Assembly: GCA_019237945.1 (NCBI GenBank)
Contig: JAFAOG010000410.1
Coordinates: 1-33,790, forward strand
Source: Deltaproteobacteria bacterium
GTDB lineage: Bacteria; Myxococcota_A; Polyangia; Haliangiales; Haliangiaceae
Length of the DNA: 33,790 nucleotides
Direction of reading: 5' to 3'
In this document: positions 29,685-33,790 of the stretch, one piece after another
Layout of the letters: each line of letters starts with the position of its first letter
How positions within the stretch are numbered: the stretch's first letter is position 1
The notes under the pieces: model-generated
The model's input: the letters and a program-made list of their open reading frames with translations, nothing else
What the model was told of the DNA's origin: nothing
Database searches by the model: none
Program-made: the position numbers and the translations under genes

Positions 29685-29855
29685 ATGAAGTCAACTCCGG
29701 TCGACCCCGGTTGGATCTCCGCGATCCAGCTCGCCCACCTCGACGACGACCAGCTCGGCCAGCTCGCCCAGCAGATCGAGATGCAGACGCAGCGGCTCAA
29801 CCGCGCGATGCGTCTCGTCGCCGACGCGATGCAGACCCGCCGCCGCGCTGGCTAA
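29685..29855 (+). CDS. Small acidic/helical protein (56 aa), candidate
   Basis: MKSTPVDPGWISAIQLAHLDDDQLGQLAQQIEMQTQRLNRAMRLVADAMQTRRRAG*; not in ORF track (short). Confidence 0.5.
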   Translation: MKSTPVDPGWISAIQLAHLDDDQLGQLAQQIEMQTQRLNRAMRLVADAMQTRRRAG

Positions 29856-30133
29856 CGCGCGACCGACGGCGTCGCACCGTCACCACCGGGCCCCCCGGGC
29901 GGCGACTTCTCGACGGGCCGCTGCGCGACCTGATCGCGATCCGCGACGCAGTCACCGCGCTGCGAAGGCGCGTTCTGATCGCGGTCGACGTACACGCACA
30001 CCGCCTTGCCGTCACCCGGCTTGCGCTCGCTCGACGGGCGCTCGAGCTCCGGCTTCGGCGCGGCCTTGCCCTCGCCGCCGGCCATCGCCGGCACCGCGCC
30101 GAGCACGAGTAGCATCGCGAGGACGGTCCGCAT
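29852..30133 (-). CDS. Small exported protein
   Basis: MRTVLAMLLVLGAVPAMAGGEGKAAPKPELERPSSE signal peptide. Confidence 0.55.
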   Translation of the reverse strand: MRTVLAMLLVLGAVPAMAGGEGKAAPKPELERPSSERKPGDGKAVCVYVDRDQNAPSQRGDCVADRDQVAQRPVEKSPPGGPGGDGATPSVAR

Positions 30134-30145
30134 GCCCGTCATCTA

Positions 30146-30841
30146 CTACCGGGCCCCCGCCGCGCGCAAGCCCTCGCCTCGCGTCACCTCGAACACCCCG
30201 ATATTTCGCGGAGGTGGCGTGATGCCGACCGTCCACTTCGTCATCGAGACGCGCCAGCCGGTGCGCTCCATCCCCTCGAGCATCGCGACGCTCGCCGCGC
30301 GAAACGGATCGGCCACGAGCAGCCGCCCGCCGGGCGCGAGGTTCGACTCGAAGATGTGCCGCACCGCCGTGTGCAGCCCGGGCGCATACAGGATGTCCGA
30401 CCCGAGGATCAGATCGTAGCGGTCGTTGTCCCGCCACTCGGTCCAGTCCGCGATCCGGTGCAGGATCATCGGCGCGCCATTGCGCTGCGCGTTCATCCGG
30501 CACAGGTGCAGCACCAGCTCCTGCCGGTCGGTCTGCACGACCTGCGCGCCGCGAGCCGCCGCCACGATCCCCGGCAACCCGGTCCCCGCGCCGAGCTCGA
30601 GCACGCGCAGTCCCTTCACGTCGCGCGTCGCCAGCTCGTGCGCGAGCGCGATCGCCGCCGGCCACAGCACGATGCCGTACGGCAGCTTCAGCTCCTCGCC
30701 GCGCAGGAACCGCTCTTCGTCCGCGTGCGTGATGATCGCGCCGGTGTGCAGCACGTTCCACGTGCGGCCCGCCAGGTCGAGCTCGACTTCCTCGAGCGGC
30801 AGGTCGCCGACGGTTGTGCGGAGGACCTCCGGCTCGCTCAC
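30146..30841 (-). CDS. Class I SAM methyltransferase (METTL21/lysine-methyltransferase-like)
   Basis: LWPAAIALAHEL, VLELGAGTGLPGIVAA, YDLILGSDILYAPGL. Confidence 0.82.
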   Translation of the reverse strand: MSEPEVLRTTVGDLPLEEVELDLAGRTWNVLHTGAIITHADEERFLRGEELKLPYGIVLWPAAIALAHELATRDVKGLRVLELGAGTGLPGIVAAARGAQVVQTDRQELVLHLCRMNAQRNGAPMILHRIADWTEWRDNDRYDLILGSDILYAPGLHTAVRHIFESNLAPGGRLLVADPFRAASVAMLEGMERTGWRVSMTKWTVGITPPPRNIGVFEVTRGEGLRAAGAR

Positions 30842-30847
30842 GGGCCG

Positions 30848-30853
30848 ACCCTA
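30848..30853 (-). promoter_or_regulatory. -10 TAGGGT, 6 nt before GTG 30841
   Basis: TAGGGT-cggccc-GTG. Confidence 0.6.
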
Positions 30854-31639
30854 TCACCATGCGATCACGCACACCCAGTCGACCGCGACGGCGACGTTGT
30901 TGTCATCGAGCGCGAGGTGCGTGGCGCCCTGGTACGCCGTCGGCACGAGGTCGACGTGATACGGCTCGCCGGCCCACCCTGCATCCAGCGTCACCGACGT
31001 GCCGACGAGGTACATGCCCGTGATCGTGAGCGCACCGGCGTGCAGCCCGCTCGTCGTCGGAACGTTCATGTACGCCGCGTACGTCATGCCGTCGTAGTAG
31101 CCGATGACGGCATCGGGCACGTTCGCCGTCCCCGTCGCGTTGAAGCCGACCTCCGTGAACGCCCCGCTGTCGTCCGCGGGATAGAGCTCCAGCTGGTGCT
31201 GGGCGTCGGGACTGTTCGTCGGACCGGTGACGGTGAATCCCATCGCCACCGTCGCGTTCGCGAGCGACAGCGGCACGGCCAGGCCGCCGTAGCTGCCGCC
31301 GTCGTAGGCGATCGCATCCGCCTGCTGCGTCCACGTGCCTCCGCCGATCGTCATCGGGGTGAACGGCTGATCGCCGGGCCGCATCGTCGCGAACAGGGCA
31401 ATGCGCTGGCGCGGCATCGCAGGCTCCGGATCGCACGCGTCTCCGACGCCGTCGCCATCGCGATCGGCCTGCGCGGGATCGGGCAGGTGGGGACAGACGT
31501 CGCAGGCGTCGTCGATGCCGTCGGCATCCTCGTCGTGGCCGACCGCGGTCGCACAGTGCGCGGCCGCCACCGACGCATCGAGCTGCGCATCGAAGCCCAC
31601 GCGCCCGCATGCTGCGAGGAGGAGCACCAGGGCGCGCAC
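30854..31639 (-). CDS. Thrombospondin type 3-repeat putative lipoprotein
   Basis: MRALVLLLAACGRVGF lipobox; DEDADGIDDACDVCPHLPDPAQADRDGDGVGDACDPEP. Confidence 0.8.
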   Translation of the reverse strand: MRALVLLLAACGRVGFDAQLDASVAAAHCATAVGHDEDADGIDDACDVCPHLPDPAQADRDGDGVGDACDPEPAMPRQRIALFATMRPGDQPFTPMTIGGGTWTQQADAIAYDGGSYGGLAVPLSLANATVAMGFTVTGPTNSPDAQHQLELYPADDSGAFTEVGFNATGTANVPDAVIGYYDGMTYAAYMNVPTTSGLHAGALTITGMYLVGTSVTLDAGWAGEPYHVDLVPTAYQGATHLALDDNNVAVAVDWVCVIAW

Positions 31640-31645
31640 GTCGAG

Positions 31646-31651
31646 ATCATA
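31646..31651 (-). promoter_or_regulatory. -10 TATGAT, 6 nt before GTG 31639
   Basis: TATGAT-ctcgac-GTG. Confidence 0.65.
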
Positions 31652-31665
31652 TCAAGGCCTCGATC

Positions 31666-31671
31666 TACGAT
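31666..31671 (+). promoter_or_regulatory. -10 TACGAT, 6 nt before ATG 31678
   Basis: TACGAT-tgccgc-ATG. Confidence 0.65.
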
Positions 31672-31677
31672 TGCCGC

Positions 31678-32136
31678 ATGACGCACGAACAACGCCTCGC
31701 ATCTCTCGGCATCACGCTGCCGCCTCCGCCGAAGCCGGTCGCGACGTACGCGACGATCGTCCAGCACGGCGACCTGCTGTACACCGCGGGGCACGGGCCG
31801 CTTCGCGCCGATGGGACGTGGCTCGTCGGCAAGCTCGGCGCGACCCTCGATGTTGCGGCGGGACGCGAGGCCGCCCGGCTCAACGGGCTCGCGATGCTCG
31901 CGAGGCTGCGCGCGCACCTCGGCTCCCTCGATCGCGTGGCGCGGATCGTCAAGGTGCTCGGCTTCGTCAACGCGACGGCCGAGTTCACCGATCATCCGCA
32001 GGTGATCAACGGCTTCTCGGATCTGATGGCGCAGGTGTTCGGCGAGGTGGGGATCGCGGCGCGCAGCGCGGTCGGAGCGCCGAGCTTGCCGTCGGGGATC
32101 GCGGTCGAGATCGAGGCGATTGTGGCGGTGGCGTAG
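31678..32136 (+). CDS. RidA family protein
   Basis: LLYTAGHGPLRADG...GKLGATLDVAAGREAARLNGLAMLARLRAHLGSLDRVARIVKVLGFVNATAEFTDHPQVINGFSDLM. Confidence 0.9.
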   Translation: MTHEQRLASLGITLPPPPKPVATYATIVQHGDLLYTAGHGPLRADGTWLVGKLGATLDVAAGREAARLNGLAMLARLRAHLGSLDRVARIVKVLGFVNATAEFTDHPQVINGFSDLMAQVFGEVGIAARSAVGAPSLPSGIAVEIEAIVAVA

Positions 32137-32154
32137 CTGGGGCAAGATGGGACC

Positions 32155-32352
32155 ATGCGGAATGGACAGCGTGGCGCCAGCGTGCAGGTCGTCCTCGGCA
32201 TCATCCTCGTGATCCTCGGGATCGTCGCGATCGCGATCGCGCCCCAGATCATGAACGAGGCCGAGATCGGGACGCTGCGCAAGGTCGGCGGTGGCATCGC
32301 GGGTCTCGGCGTGCTCGTCGTGATCGCGGCCGTTGCGAAGAACAAGGCCTAG
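32155..32352 (+). CDS. Small two-TM membrane protein
   Basis: VVLGIILVILGIVAIAIAPQI...VGGGIAGLGVLVVIAAVA. Confidence 0.55.
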   Translation: MRNGQRGASVQVVLGIILVILGIVAIAIAPQIMNEAEIGTLRKVGGGIAGLGVLVVIAAVAKNKA

Positions 32353-33059
32353 ATCTCGACGTCGACGCGGCGAACGCCGGCGCCGCGCCGATCGACGCGC
32401 GCGATCACCTCGCCGCGCTGATCGATCACGCACGAGCCGCCCTGGCCCGGCACGACGACGTCGCCGGCCGCCCAGTTCGCGTTCGCGATGTGAATGTCGA
32501 AGCGGCGCGCTAGATCGCCGAGCAGCTGCGGGCGCGAGTCGACCTCCTCGACCCACGCGCTCGGGAACAGCAACAGGTCGGCGGCGGCGAGCTCGCGCGC
32601 GGCGTCGTCGGCGAGGAAATGGAGGTCGAAGCAGATCGCGGCCGTCACCGTGATGCCCGCGATCTCGACGAGCGGATGCGGCGCGGGCCCCGGCGTCGCC
32701 CAGGTCTCGGGGAACCACGGGTGGCGCTTGCGGTAGACGAAGCAAGGCGCGCCCGTCGGATCGAAGCACGCGATCGCGTTTGACACGGCGGCGCCCTCGC
32801 GCAGCACGAGCGGCGCGACAAGGTGCGTTCGATGCGCGCGGGCGAGCGAGGCGGCGCGCGCGGCGATCGGCCCGTCGATCGGCTCCGCGAATCGCGTCAG
32901 GTCGAAGTCGCCGTCGGGCGAGACATAGCCATGGAGCGCCGCTTCCGGCAGCAGCACGAGATCCGTGGGCGCGCCGGCGGCGAGCGTGCGGTCGATCTCG
33001 TCGAGCACGGCGGGCGCGCGTCCCCACTGCGCGGGGAGCTCGAGGACCGTCAGGCGCAC
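32349..33059 (-). CDS. Carbon-nitrogen hydrolase (nitrilase superfamily)
   Basis: Catalytic triad contexts LLPEAAL (E), YRKRHPW (K), AAICFDLHF (C). Confidence 0.88.
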   Translation of the reverse strand: MRLTVLELPAQWGRAPAVLDEIDRTLAAGAPTDLVLLPEAALHGYVSPDGDFDLTRFAEPIDGPIAARAASLARAHRTHLVAPLVLREGAAVSNAIACFDPTGAPCFVYRKRHPWFPETWATPGPAPHPLVEIAGITVTAAICFDLHFLADDAARELAAADLLLFPSAWVEEVDSRPQLLGDLARRFDIHIANANWAAGDVVVPGQGGSCVIDQRGEVIARVDRRGAGVRRVDVEI

Positions 33060-33065
33060 GCGATC

Positions 33066-33071
33066 AGTCTA
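33066..33071 (-). promoter_or_regulatory. -10 TAGACT overlapping EGF-protein stop, 6 nt before GTG 33059
   Basis: TAGACT-gatcgc-GTG. Confidence 0.6.
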
Positions 33072-33788
33072 GCGGCGCCGGCGGCGCAACACGAGCGCGA
33101 CCACGCCGAGCAGCGCGAACGAGCCGCGCGAACCGGCACCGTTCGAGTCGCAGCCGCAGCCGCCGGCCTGCGAGGTCGCCGTGCACGTCTTGCCATCGCC
33201 CTTGAAGCCGTCCGGGCACGTGCAGGTGAATCCGCCCGTCGTGTTCGTGCACGTCGCGTTCGGATCGCAGCCGGCGGCGCCGGTCGCGCACTCGTCGACA
33301 TCGGCGCACGCGTGGCCGTCACCGGCGAAGCCGTTGTTGCAGGTGCACGTGATCGCACCGCCGGCCGCCGAGCAGGTCGCGTTCGCGTCGCAGCCGCCGT
33401 TCGCGTTCGTGCAGTCGGCGGTGCACGTGACGCCATCGCCGGTGTAGCCGGCGTTGCAGGCGCAGCTGTGCGAGCCCGGCGTGTTCGTGCAGGTCGCGTT
33501 GGTGTCACAGCCGCCGTTGTTCGTGAGGCACTCGTTGATGTCGGTGCACGTGACGCCATCGCCGGTGAAGCCGGCGTTGCAGGCGCAGGTGTTCGAGCCC
33601 GGCGTGTTCGTGCACGTCGCGTTGGTGTCGCACCCGCCGTTGTTCGTGAGGCACTCGTTGACGTCGGTGCACGTCAGACCGTTGCCGGTGTAGCCGCTGT
33701 TGCAGGAGCACGTGTTCGAGCCCGGCGTGTTCGTGCAGGTCGCGTGGGTGTCGCAGCCGCCGTTGTTCGTCAGGCACTCGTTGACGTC
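33069..33788 (-). CDS. EGF-like repeat protein with MYXO-CTERM-like C-terminus (N-terminus outside window)
   Basis: Frame lacking ATG so absent from ORF track: DVNECLTNNGGCDTHATCTNTPGSNTCSCNSGYTGNGLTCT repeated; tail GGCGCDSNGAGSRGSFALLGVVALVLRRRRR*. Confidence 0.88.
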   Translation of the reverse strand, partial: DVNECLTNNGGCDTHATCTNTPGSNTCSCNSGYTGNGLTCTDVNECLTNNGGCDTNATCTNTPGSNTCACNAGFTGDGVTCTDINECLTNNGGCDTNATCTNTPGSHSCACNAGYTGDGVTCTADCTNANGGCDANATCSAAGGAITCTCNNGFAGDGHACADVDECATGAAGCDPNATCTNTTGGFTCTCPDGFKGDGKTCTATSQAGGCGCDSNGAGSRGSFALLGVVALVLRRRRR

Positions 33789-33790
33789 GG
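33420..33790 (-). repeat. Tandem 123-bp repeat encoding 41-aa calcium-binding EGF-like units
   Basis: Three near-identical copies at DNA level in DVNECLTNNGGCDTxATCTNTPGS... frame. Confidence 0.8.

Noticed and set aside
33050-33777. ORF-track minus ORFs (Thr/Ala/Arg-rich and His/Arg-rich) across the EGF repeats
   Set aside because: Out-of-frame readings of the 123-bp tandem repeat; the Cys-patterned EGF frame is the coding one
33420-33790. Possible CRISPR-like periodicity
   Set aside because: Period is 123 bp, codon-phased, with no spacer variability; EGF-coding tandem repeat

Overview
This 33.8 kb window is high-GC, almost entirely protein-coding chromosomal DNA. It looks myxobacterial/Myxococcota (inference from Hanks-type kinases, a MYXO-CTERM-like tail, lipoproteins, thrombospondin-3-type and EGF-type repeats). 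I support about 37 CDSs. No rRNA, tRNA, CRISPR, transposase or integrase was recognised. Housekeeping landmarks are lon, argC, grpE, a pterin carbinolamine dehydratase and a RidA-family gene. Accessory genes include a TonB-dependent receptor C-terminus followed by a Ser/Thr kinase with a TonB-like periplasmic tail, a hybrid histidine kinase, a PknK-like kinase-ATPase giant with a DLG motif, an EthA-like FMO, and a double-glycine-leader Gly-rich peptide. The strongest non-annotated signal is that many genes on both strands carry a TAnnnT-like -10 hexamer exactly 6 nt upstream of the ATG/GTG, which predicts widespread leaderless transcription. In several tandem pairs the hexamer overlaps or abuts the stop codon of the preceding gene. 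Convergent genes are also packed so tightly that several pairs share a CTAG/CTAA at their overlapping stops. All calls come from reading the sequence; no database search was run.
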